Source: JAJDTQ01 sp965204235 (lineage in GTDB: Bacteria; Desulfobacterota; Binatia; UBA9968; JAJDTQ01). From it: a stretch of DNA of 64,000 nucleotides. The notes under the pieces were generated by a model, which ran no database searches, was not told the DNA's origin, and worked only from the letters and a program-made list of their open reading frames with translations. A program made the position numbers and the translations under genes. The stretch is from assembly GCA_965204235.1 (NCBI GenBank), contig OZ241979.1, forward strand, positions 2,604,001 to 2,668,000, written 5' to 3'. Of this stretch, positions 55,699 through 63,712 are shown piece after piece (position 1 is the stretch's first letter; each line of letters begins with the position of its first letter).

Positions 55699-57734
55699 CA
55701 ACTGGGAAGTTCCAGTTCGTGAATGAAAGGGCTTAGCGGCGCTTGATCTGGGCCGATCAGCATAATGACTTGTTCTTTCGCCCTCGTAAAAGCTACATAG
55801 AATAAGCGGCGTTCCGCTTCTAGCTGCGCTTCTGTTTCCGTTCTGGAATGAGGCCATACTTTGTCTAAAGCGCTGAGAATTACGACGGTTTCGAATTCCT
55901 TGCCTTTGGAGCGAGTAGCTGTCATCAAGTGTAGAGGCCGTTGGTTCAATCCTTCTGGGCCATTGTTGTCCTCGCTTTGTGCGTTGAACTCCTTGATGCG
56001 GTTCTGTGCCTTTTGTATCATCTCAGCCAATTGAATACCAGTCCAACCCTCTTGTTCAACTAAAGTCGCTAATTGCTGCAACGGTGGGTCTGCAAAAAAT
56101 ATTTCGTTCTCGGCCCGCTCGAAGTCGTAACTCAAGCCGTCAAATTTCTTGTCCAAGCAGAGCAAAGCTTCCGATACACTGTCCGTGTTCAGGAAGTTGA
56201 TTGCCGATTCATGCAAACGGGCTGCCGTCTTGCCACTAAGCGAGTTAGGGTAGTTTGGTATTGCTTCAATTGCTGATCGAGTAGTGGGGGGCGCTACTGA
56301 GTTGAGGTAGGCGGTCATACCATCGCGGTCTTTTTTACCGAAAGGCCGTTTTCGTATCAGGTCACATATTGCAATAGCTGATCTCACGGCTTGACCGGGC
56401 CAATTTTGCTCGTCTTTCCGGTCCAGGATTTCGAGCAGTTGGGTTATATCCTGGAAGGCTTTGTTTTGGAACAGGTCCAAATCGGTAGCTGTCTCGAATT
56501 CCACTTCGTTGGATGCGAAGTGGATTTCATAAGGGATGAGCTGTGCGCGCATACGGCCAATAACAGCTACTCGTCCAGGCCTGGTTTCACGGACGATGTT
56601 GGTTACATAATCCAGTTCAGTTTTGATGTCACTGGTAGGTACTATTTCAATTCGCGCATCGCCGTTTGTGGGCAAACCTCGTACAATTTTACTAACGCGC
56701 CGCTTGTTGTGGGCGATCAACTTTTGGGAGTGATGGACGATGTTACGGGGTGAACGATAGTTCACTTCTAGCGTATGACTCGTAAAACGCTGGGCAAAGT
56801 GAGCTTCAGGTTCCAATATGAACTCGGGACTAGCACCCCGCCATTCAAAGATCGCCTGGTCGTCGTCGCCAACAATGGTTAAGGCGGCATCGTTAGCCTT
56901 GACAATCAGGTCGATCAGAGACAAGTCTAGCGGATTGATGTCCTGAACTTCATCGACTAAGACGTGGTGGAATCGGCTTGGCGACGGAATCGGATTTGCT
57001 GTGGGCAGATCCAGGTAATTCCAGTATTTCTGGTCTTCAAAGGTGAAGGTCAGTTCGCCATGCAGCCGTTCCACTACCTGGCACCAGAAAAGAAAAAAGT
57101 TGTCGTAGAGCTGGCGACGACTTTCGGAAACACTTTCATCGTTGTCACCAGTGCTTTCCAGCACTCCTATTCTGGTCAGTTCCTCGAATTGCTTGGCTAT
57201 CAGGCTCCATAGGCCTCGATCTTTCAGCTCATCGACGTGGCTGTTGAAATTCTCAAAGTCGGTGTGCTGGATGTGGTTAAAACGCAAAGATTTCAACGCG
57301 TCAATGATCGTCATGAGGTCGCGCGGCCCGCTTGGTTTGTTGAGAAATGGGGCTATATTGGAATGCTGTCTTACGATTGGTGCTAGCTGGTTTTTGAAGG
57401 CGAAAAACCGGCTGGAACTGTCGGTGAGCAGCTTGGCGTTGCCGTGGCGGTTACGCAGTCTGCGCCATCCCCACGCGTTTAAGGTAGTGGCCTTAACCGC
57501 ATTCCGGAGTTCGGCAAAGTTCGCATCGTTGTCCAGCCGTTCTCGTATTTCGGCCGCCGCCGCGTTGGTGAAGCTGAGCAATAGAAAGCGCTGTGGCTCG
57601 TCGCTCTTTTCCAGCAAGTAGCGACAGCGGTAGAGCAGGGAGTTAGTTTTTCCGCAACCGGCCGGGGCGAGCAAGCGGTTGTTCCGGCTATTCGATAGGC
57701 AGAAATCAAGTTGAGATTGGTCAAGGGTAATCAT
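55698..57734 (-). CDS. UvrD/Rep-type superfamily 1 helicase
   Basis: 678 residues. The Walker A LLAPAGCGKTNSLLYR is at about residues 21-36, motif Ia LSFTNAAAAEIRERL, motif II VLVDEVQDINPLD, motif III IVGDDDQAIFEWRGA, then VNYRSPRNIV, TATRSKGKEFETVV and VAFTRAKEQV. It lacks the extra C-terminal region of canonical UvrD. Base composition is far more AT-rich than in neighbours, so it is probably acquired. GGAGG precedes the ATG. It resembles helicases paired with nucleases in defence loci (for example GajB), but no partner GajA-type gene is next to it. Confidence 0.9.
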   Translation of the reverse strand: MITLDQSQLDFCLSNSRNNRLLAPAGCGKTNSLLYRCRYLLEKSDEPQRFLLLSFTNAAAAEIRERLDNDANFAELRNAVKATTLNAWGWRRLRNRHGNAKLLTDSSSRFFAFKNQLAPIVRQHSNIAPFLNKPSGPRDLMTIIDALKSLRFNHIQHTDFENFNSHVDELKDRGLWSLIAKQFEELTRIGVLESTGDNDESVSESRRQLYDNFFLFWCQVVERLHGELTFTFEDQKYWNYLDLPTANPIPSPSRFHHVLVDEVQDINPLDLSLIDLIVKANDAALTIVGDDDQAIFEWRGASPEFILEPEAHFAQRFTSHTLEVNYRSPRNIVHHSQKLIAHNKRRVSKIVRGLPTNGDARIEIVPTSDIKTELDYVTNIVRETRPGRVAVIGRMRAQLIPYEIHFASNEVEFETATDLDLFQNKAFQDITQLLEILDRKDEQNWPGQAVRSAIAICDLIRKRPFGKKDRDGMTAYLNSVAPPTTRSAIEAIPNYPNSLSGKTAARLHESAINFLNTDSVSEALLCLDKKFDGLSYDFERAENEIFFADPPLQQLATLVEQEGWTGIQLAEMIQKAQNRIKEFNAQSEDNNGPEGLNQRPLHLMTATRSKGKEFETVVILSALDKVWPHSRTETEAQLEAERRLFYVAFTRAKEQVIMLIGPDQAPLSPFIHELELPS

Positions 57735-58206
57735 CTTTTATCCTCCGCAAGCCGAAGCTTATCTTCCACTCGCCACGGCGCCTCGATCTCTGGTATCCTC
57801 GCGTACTTTTCCTTCCTACCCTATCCACACGAAAGCCGGAAGAGATTCTTTTTAGCCGCCTAGTACCGAACCTTTACATATAAGGATGGGCGGCGCAACC
57901 CCTGCTAGCCCGGGAAGGCGGATATCAAGATGATCGCCATTCTCCCCGGGCTTTCGGTGATCTCTGGCTTCTCTGGTTGCCTGCGAACAGCCACCGGCAG
58001 ACTTGGTGTCGGCGGTGGGTTCTCGGCTCGGTGCTGGACGCTACATTCTCGACCACCGACTTCGAGCCGCGCCCTTTGTCTGGCCCGCGGCCCGGCCCGA
58101 TGAGGCGACCGATGATCTTCATCGACGCACTTGGACGCACGATCACGAGCAACGTCGGTTTCACCCCATCCCGCGCCAACCTAGCCCGAACGGTGATGCC
58201 AAGGTA
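57735..58206. other. gene-free interval between the helicase and trpG
   Basis: About 470 bases upstream of the helicase (its start is at the left edge). The first 170 bases are AT-richer, and the rest returns to high GC. Open readings on both strands of 58000-58200 are short, overlap each other and show no recognisable domain. The stretch may contain the helicase promoter and decayed host sequence. No tRNA, integrase or attachment site was recognised. Confidence 0.4.
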
Positions 58207-58246
58207 AGGAACTTCGGATCAATTCTGGCTTGAACTCCCTTCCCCC
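58207..58246. repeat. family-1 dispersed repeat, copy 8 (left terminus only)
   Basis: GGAACTTCGGATCAATTCTG followed by GCTTGAACTCCCTT matches the terminus of the complete copies (GGAACCTCTGATCCATTCTG, then GGTTCGAGGCGCCTCTCC). The core is absent. It ends directly at the trpG stop codon. Confidence 0.6.
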
Positions 58247-58816
<570 letters not shown>

Positions 58817-58817
58817 G

Positions 58818-60308
58818 TCAGCGGTCCCTCTCCCAGGATTCGGCGAGCTCGATGGCCTTGAGCATTCCCCGCGCCTTGTTGAGGGTCTCCTGGTATTCGT
58901 TCCGCGGGTCGGAGTCCGCCACGATCCCCGCTCCGGCCTGGATGACAGCGGTGTCTCCTTGGAGGGTGATGGTGCGGATGGCGATGCAGGTGTCCAGGTT
59001 GCGGTTGAAGCCCAGGTAGCCGATGGCGCCGGCGTAGAGCCCCCGTCGTTGCGGCTCCAGTTCGCTGATGATCTGCATGGCCCGGACCTTGGGCGCGCCG
59101 GAGACCGTCCCCGCGGGGAAACAGGAGACGAACAGGTCCAGCGGCGTCCTTCCCCGGGCCAACTCGCCCTTGACGTTGGAGACGATGTGCATGACGTGGG
59201 AATAGCGTTCGATGGTCATGAGCTGATCCACCTCCACCGAACCCACCTCCGCGACCCGCCCCAGGTCGTTGCGGCCCAGGTCCACCAGCATGATGTGCTC
59301 GGCCCGCTCCTTGGGGTCGGCGAGGAGGTTCTCCTCCAGGTCCTTTTCTTCCTGCGGGTTCCTGCCCCGGGGCCGAGTCCCGGCAATGGGCCGGAGCGCG
59401 ATGTTGCGCCCTGTGAGGCGAACGAGGATCTCCGGCGACGAGCCGATGATCTTGAGGTCGTCCAGCTCCAGGAAGAACATGTAGGGGGACGGGTTGGTGA
59501 ACCGCAGCGCGCGGTAGATCTCGAAGGGTTCCGCCCGCGTCCGGGCCTCCAGCCGCTGGGACAGCACCACCTGGATGACGTCCCCGGCCGCGATGTACTC
59601 CTTGCCCTTGCGCACCATGTCGTGGAAGGTCCCGGGCGTCACGTTGGACCGGAACCGGACCTTCGCAAGGGACCGGGGGAGGCGTCTGGCTTCCAGGCTC
59701 TTGGACGATTTCCGCAGGGAGGACCGTAGCTTCTCGATCCGTGCGTGGGCCTCCTGGTAGAGGTCGCGCAGGCGCTTGCCTTTCTCCACGTGGACGTTGT
59801 CGATGATGGTGATGGTGTGCTTGAGGTTGTCGAAGCTCACCAGGGTGCGCACCAGCAGGAAGAAGACGTCCGGCGCCCCGGCGGCGCGTCCCGCGGCGTT
59901 GGGCGCCCGGTGCAGCCTCTCCACCGCGTCATACGCCACGTAGCCCAAGGCCCCGCCGGTGAAGGGAAGATCCGGCACGGTGGTCGCCGGCCGGTATCCG
60001 TCGAGGATCTCTTCCAGGGCCTGCAAGGGGTTGTCGCAGGTCCGGGCCTCCGTCTTCCGGCCTCGGGTGACCCGGACCTCGCGCCCCCAGGCCTCGAAGA
60101 CCATCTCCGGCGCCGTCCCCAGGAACGAATAGCGCGCCCACCGCTCGCTGCCCTCGACGCTTTCGAGCAGGAACGAATAGCGGTTCTTCCTGAGCCGGTT
60201 GTAGAAGGAGACCGGCGTTTCCAGGTCCATGAGGATCTCCTCGTACACCGGGATCAGGTTTCCCCGTTTGGCGAGGGCGGTGAAGTCGCGGTATGAAGGC
60301 AGGATCAT
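58818..60308 (-). CDS. trpE: Anthranilate synthase component I
   Basis: First committed step of tryptophan synthesis, from chorismate. It has 496 residues. The feedback-site segment FLLESVEGSERWARYSFLG near residue 45 and the catalytic blocks FTNPSPYMFFLELDDLKIIGSSPEILVR, RPIAGTRPRG, VDLGRNDLGRVAEVGSVEV and FPAGTVSGAPKVRAM are intact. LLES indicates tryptophan feedback control by family knowledge. It forms a two-gene operon with trpG, separate from trpDCF at 21-24 kb, and is divergent from the DUF192 gene. Confidence 0.97.
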   Translation of the reverse strand: MILPSYRDFTALAKRGNLIPVYEEILMDLETPVSFYNRLRKNRYSFLLESVEGSERWARYSFLGTAPEMVFEAWGREVRVTRGRKTEARTCDNPLQALEEILDGYRPATTVPDLPFTGGALGYVAYDAVERLHRAPNAAGRAAGAPDVFFLLVRTLVSFDNLKHTITIIDNVHVEKGKRLRDLYQEAHARIEKLRSSLRKSSKSLEARRLPRSLAKVRFRSNVTPGTFHDMVRKGKEYIAAGDVIQVVLSQRLEARTRAEPFEIYRALRFTNPSPYMFFLELDDLKIIGSSPEILVRLTGRNIALRPIAGTRPRGRNPQEEKDLEENLLADPKERAEHIMLVDLGRNDLGRVAEVGSVEVDQLMTIERYSHVMHIVSNVKGELARGRTPLDLFVSCFPAGTVSGAPKVRAMQIISELEPQRRGLYAGAIGYLGFNRNLDTCIAIRTITLQGDTAVIQAGAGIVADSDPRNEYQETLNKARGMLKAIELAESWERDR

Positions 60309-60391
60309 GGGTGGGCGCGGACGTGCGGGTTTCCAGGGAGACTTTCAGGGAGACGTTCGACCGCGCTCATTCTAACCCAGAAACCCTCGCA

Positions 60392-60460
60392 GGGAAACTC
60401 TGGACGATTGCCGCCGTTCGTCATGAGCGTAGCGAAGCGAAGTCGAAGGACGCGCCTCTC
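60392..60460. repeat. family-1 dispersed repeat, copy 7, overlapping the start of the DUF192 gene
   Basis: GGGAAACTCTGGACGATTGC, then CGTTCGTCATGAGCGTAGCG and AAGTCGAAGGACGCGCCTCT. In the other copies the third block reads CGTCCTGAGCG; here a C to A change makes CGTCATGAGCG and so creates an ATG at 60423. Confidence 0.8.
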
Positions 60461-60917
60461 GGCCTTCGTTCGGAGCGTCCTGGCCGGCCCGTTGCTGCTG
60501 GGCTGTGTGTTCCTGCTCGGGGTCCAGGCGGGCTGCGAAGCTGCGCCGTCCGTGGTGATCGAGGGTCCGCAGGGAACCAGGGCCAGGTTCACGGTCGAGG
60601 TCGCCCATACGGTCCGGAAGCGGCAGTGGGGATTGAAGCACCGGCGCGACCTGCGGGAGGACCAGGGGATGCTGTTCGTGTTTCCCGACGAGCAGGAGCA
60701 GTGGTTCTGGATGAAGGACACGCCCCTGTCCCTGGACATCATCTTCATGAACCGCGGCCGCGAGGTCGTGGGGATCCTCCACGACACCGTCCCTTTCTCG
60801 ACTCGTCCCCTGACCGTCGGCGTTCCCAGTCGGTACGTCCTGGAGGTCCGAGGCGGGGTGGCGCGCCGGAAGGGCATCGCAGTGGGCGACTCCGCCCGCT
60901 TCAGCGGCATTCCGTAG
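60423..60917 (+). CDS. DUF192 exported protein with repeat-derived N-terminus
   Basis: 164 residues from ATG 60423. The first eleven residues MSVAKRSRRTR are encoded by the dispersed repeat and form the basic region of a signal peptide. The hydrophobic region VLAGPLLLGCVFLLGV and a cysteine (AGCEAAP) follow, so it may be a lipoprotein or cleaved Sec substrate. The DUF192 domain covers about residues 45-160 (RFTVEVAHTVRKRQWGLKHRRDL, GMLFVFPDEQEQWFWMKDTPLSLDIIFMNRGREVVGI). DUF192 proteins are small periplasmic or surface proteins of unknown role. A TTG at 60408 is another possible start. Confidence 0.85.
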   Translation: MSVAKRSRRTRLSAFVRSVLAGPLLLGCVFLLGVQAGCEAAPSVVIEGPQGTRARFTVEVAHTVRKRQWGLKHRRDLREDQGMLFVFPDEQEQWFWMKDTPLSLDIIFMNRGREVVGILHDTVPFSTRPLTVGVPSRYVLEVRGGVARRKGIAVGDSARFSGIP

Positions 60918-60938
60918 GCTGGCCTCCCAGGCCTGCTT

Positions 60939-61053
60939 GCATAGGACCGGTTATCTCCGTTGCATCTGCCCGGTTATCCTTGTTGCATATGGCCGGTTGT
61001 ATTGGTTACATATAGCCGGTTACTTCCATTGCATATGCCCGGTTCAGGCAGAT
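60939..61053 (+). repeat. five tandem 23-bp direct repeats upstream of an ATPase gene
   Basis: Units start at 60939, 60962, 60985, 61008 and 61031, each exactly 23 bp. The common pattern is GCATATG-S-CCGGTTA followed by a variable pyrimidine/purine part and GTT or ATT. The invariant core is CCGGTT. There are no spacers, so this is not a CRISPR. The array ends three bases before the ATG of the ATPase gene. A promoter-like pair TTGCAT/TACATA (60983-61012, 18-bp spacing) lies within it. Confidence 0.85.
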
Positions 61054-61056
61054 GAC

Positions 61057-62319
61057 ATGATGGCAAGCGGCGCGTACCACTCCCGGATAGGCGATGCAGA
61101 GCTCGCCCGCCGGCTGCAATCCGCGGGCGCGGTGCTCATCGAGGGCCCCAGGGCCTGCGGCAAGACGGCCATGGCCCGCGAGGTGGCGGCCAGCGAGGTC
61201 TTGTTGGACGTGGACGAGAACGCGCGCCGCGCGGCCGCGGTGGATCCGATGCTGGTGCTGGCGGGGGACGCGCCGCGGCTCATCGACGAATGGCAGGTGG
61301 AACCGGCGCTGTGGAACCACGTCCGGCGGGCCGTCGATCGGGGCAGGCTTCCCGGACAGTTCATCCTGACCGGCTCGGCGGCGCCCGCGGACGACCTCAC
61401 GCGCCATACCGGGGCGGGGCGCATCTCCCGGCTCCGGTTGCGCACCATGACCTTGCTGGAGACCCGCCTGTCCACCGGCGAAGTCTCGCTGCGGGACCTG
61501 CTGCACGGCCGTTTCGAGGGCTGTGCGGATCCCGGCCTGACGCTGCGGGAGGTCGTCGCGCAACTTTGCCGGGGCGGCTGGCCCGGTGACCTGGACCTCT
61601 CCGATGAAGCCTGCCTGACTGCTCGCGCCGATTACCTGGAGGAAATCCGCCGCGTCGATATCTCCCGCCCGGATGGGGTCCGGCGCGACCCGGAAAACGT
61701 CGGCCGGGTGCTCCGCTCGCTGGCCCGGAACGTGGCCACCACGGTCAGCGCGCGGACCCTTGCAGCGGATGCCGGCGGCGAAGGCGGCCCGCTGGACGGC
61801 GACACGGTGCGCGGCTACCTGGAGGCCCTGCGTCGGCTCATGGCCTACGAGGAGCAGCCGGCCTGGTCGCCGCACCTGCGCTCCCGGTCCTTCCTGCGTC
61901 GTGCTGCGAAACGGCATTTTGCCGATCCCTCCCTGGCGGCGGCCGCCCTCGGTGCGACTCCCGCCCGGCTGTTGGCGGACCTGGAGCTTCTGGGCCTGTT
62001 GTTCGAGTCCCTGGCCTACCACGACCTCTCCGTCTATGCCCGGGCCTGCGACGCGGCCGTCTATCACTACCGGGACAATACCGGCCTTGAAGTGGATACG
62101 GTGGTGGAGAACCGTCAGGGCGACTGGTGCGCCTTCGAGGTAAAGCTGGGCGCCGGGCAGACCGATGACGCCGCCCGGACCCTGCTGAGGTTCCGCGACC
62201 GGGTGGATGCGGCCAGGACCGGCGCGCCGCGGCTCCTGGGCGTCCTCGTCGGTTCCGGCTACGGCTACCTCCGGGACGATGGCGTAGCGGTCATACCCAT
62301 AGGCGCGCTGGGACCCTGA
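61057..62319 (+). CDS. AAA ATPase with DUF4143 C-terminal domain
   Basis: 420 residues from ATG 61057 (a second ATG follows directly). The N-terminal AAA_14 domain contains the P-loop VLIEGPRACGKTAMAREVA and LIDEWQVEPALWNHVRRAVD, with sensor FILTGSAAP. The C-terminal DUF4143 domain ends with a PD-(D/E)xK-like fold: VYHYRDNTGLEVDTVVENRQGDWCAFEVKLG. These proteins are common, mobile and of unclear function. An in-frame reading from 60937 would translate the 23-bp repeats and is rejected. The repeats cover its promoter region, suggesting autoregulation. Confidence 0.88.
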   Translation: MMASGAYHSRIGDAELARRLQSAGAVLIEGPRACGKTAMAREVAASEVLLDVDENARRAAAVDPMLVLAGDAPRLIDEWQVEPALWNHVRRAVDRGRLPGQFILTGSAAPADDLTRHTGAGRISRLRLRTMTLLETRLSTGEVSLRDLLHGRFEGCADPGLTLREVVAQLCRGGWPGDLDLSDEACLTARADYLEEIRRVDISRPDGVRRDPENVGRVLRSLARNVATTVSARTLAADAGGEGGPLDGDTVRGYLEALRRLMAYEEQPAWSPHLRSRSFLRRAAKRHFADPSLAAAALGATPARLLADLELLGLLFESLAYHDLSVYARACDAAVYHYRDNTGLEVDTVVENRQGDWCAFEVKLGAGQTDDAARTLLRFRDRVDAARTGAPRLLGVLVGSGYGYLRDDGVAVIPIGALGP

Positions 62320-62343
62320 CGCGGTCTGCCGGGTTTGGCCTGC

Positions 62344-62411
62344 TTCCGTTCTCTCTCCCCCTGGAAGAGGGCGTCCTCCGCCTCCGCTTCGCTAGGCTCA
62401 GGACGAACGGG
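62344..62411. repeat. family-1 dispersed repeat, copy 9 (diverged)
   Basis: TTCCGTTCTCTCTCCCCCTG, then GGCGTCCTCCGCCTCCGCTT and GGCTCAGGACGAACGGGAAT resemble the interior of the complete copies with several changes. It fills the gap between the ATPase gene and the convergent dehydrogenase gene. Confidence 0.55.
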
Positions 62412-62431
62412 AATGGAGGAAAGACCGGCGG

Positions 62432-63496
62432 TCAGATCTCCCGGAAGAAGTAGGGCCTGATGGATTGCAGGCGGTCTTCGTAGGTGTCCGGGTTCAGCAG
62501 CCACAGGGTCGCCGCGATGCTGCTCAGGAGCGAGTTCCCGTCCTGGGAGGTGAAGCACATGCCCACCACCTCCCGTTCCCCCCTCAAGGCGAGGCTCTGG
62601 GTGACGATGGCGGTGTGGTTCAGGATGCGGCCGAACAGCCCGTGGTCCCGGCCGAACGAGAACACCGACGCCGAGGACTTCTTGTTGGTGACCGCGATGC
62701 GGGGGTTCGACCGCAGCCGCTGCACGAGCTGGTCCATGCCCACGGCCCGTTTGAGGATCAGGTTGAAGTGGATGGTGTGCATGTACTGGGTGTTGATCTT
62801 GAGGGCCGACGAGTAGATGTTGAGGTCCAGCCCCAGGGACTGGAACAGGTAATAGGCGTCCCGTCCCTGGTGGGTCCCGAACCGTTCGTCGTCGTGCCGC
62901 CCCACTTCGGGGGCCGGAATGAACTCCCCCTCCTGGCTGATGTCGTTGGCCCGGCGCATGCAGACGAACCTTCCGGCTTCGAGGTTGTCCTCCTTCTCCG
63001 GGCCCAGGGCCAGGGTGTCGATGAGCACCGCCAGGTTGTGGGTGTTGCAGCTCACCACCTGGATGAAACGGTCTTCCTCCCGGCGGAGCGCGGCGTCGTT
63101 GATGCCCCGCGCGTACATCTTGCCGAAGCCGAACTCGCTTCCCTGCGCGATGAAGCCCTTGCCGTTGCCGGCGTACCGCTTGTAGTACTTCTCCTTGTTC
63201 TCGTTCCCCACCGGCGTGCAGTCGATGACCACGGTGGCCCGCTCGATGGCGGCCTCCGACTCGTAGGCGGGCTCCATCCCCAACTCCACGAACCGGTCCC
63301 AGTGCTCCCTGTCCGCGCTCAGTCCGGCCCCCTTGTCCCTGAGGGCCGTCACCTTCGACCGGTCGGTCACCCGGGGAGTCTGCTTGTTGAACGTCACCTC
63401 GTCGATCCCGAACGCCTCCCTGAAGGTCGATAGAATACCGATGAGGGGCTCACCGATGGTGCCCGTGCCGACAACGTGAACGATCTTCCGGTCCAT
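62432..63496 (-). CDS. archaeal-type (type II) glyceraldehyde-3-phosphate dehydrogenase family protein
   Basis: 354 residues. The Rossmann start is KIVHVVGTGTIGEPLIGILS; TVVIDCTPVGNENKEKYYKRYAG and FIAQGSEFGF parallel the archaeal GAPDH NAD(P) domain. The catalytic cysteine is in VVSCNTHNLAVLIDTLA, where bacterial enzymes have SCTTN. VCMRRANDISQEGEFIPAPEVGRHDDERFGTHQG matches the archaeal pattern of a histidine-rich loop. No other glycolytic gene is nearby. It may oxidise glyceraldehyde-3-phosphate or a related aldehyde phosphate; the family is sure, the substrate is not. Confidence 0.75.
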   Translation of the reverse strand: MDRKIVHVVGTGTIGEPLIGILSTFREAFGIDEVTFNKQTPRVTDRSKVTALRDKGAGLSADREHWDRFVELGMEPAYESEAAIERATVVIDCTPVGNENKEKYYKRYAGNGKGFIAQGSEFGFGKMYARGINDAALRREEDRFIQVVSCNTHNLAVLIDTLALGPEKEDNLEAGRFVCMRRANDISQEGEFIPAPEVGRHDDERFGTHQGRDAYYLFQSLGLDLNIYSSALKINTQYMHTIHFNLILKRAVGMDQLVQRLRSNPRIAVTNKKSSASVFSFGRDHGLFGRILNHTAIVTQSLALRGEREVVGMCFTSQDGNSLLSSIAATLWLLNPDTYEDRLQSIRPYFFREI

Positions 63497-63712
63497 GGCC
63501 TCGACTCCTCACGACTCGAAGCAGGTTCCGCGCCGCGCCCTTCCATGCCGCGGGAAAACCGACGCGCTCTGCGTGTCTCCCGCGGCGCGGCCCTGCAAGA
63601 ACCCTCCCTCATACCACACAAATCCTGTTCGGGAAACGGGGAGGAGGCGGTGCGGAAGGGCGTCAGATGGATGTGGACTGGGGTCCAGGGTCAAGGGGAC
63701 CGTGGACTGATG

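Noticed and set aside
55698..57734. Gabija system (GajB helicase)
   Set aside because: No GajA-type OLD/TOPRIM nuclease gene adjoins it; the upstream 500 bases hold no gene and the downstream neighbours are an unknown small protein and the EcoRV pair.
57925..58233. Small genes between the helicase and trpG on either strand
   Set aside because: Several overlapping short frames of equal quality, none with a recognisable domain or good ribosome binding site.
60939..61053. CRISPR array
   Set aside because: The five 23-bp units are directly joined with no spacers of independent sequence and no cas genes; it is an iteron-like tandem repeat.
60937..61056. N-terminal extension of the AAA/DUF4143 protein
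   Set aside because: The extension would translate the tandem 23-bp repeats; the family start fits the ATG at 61057.
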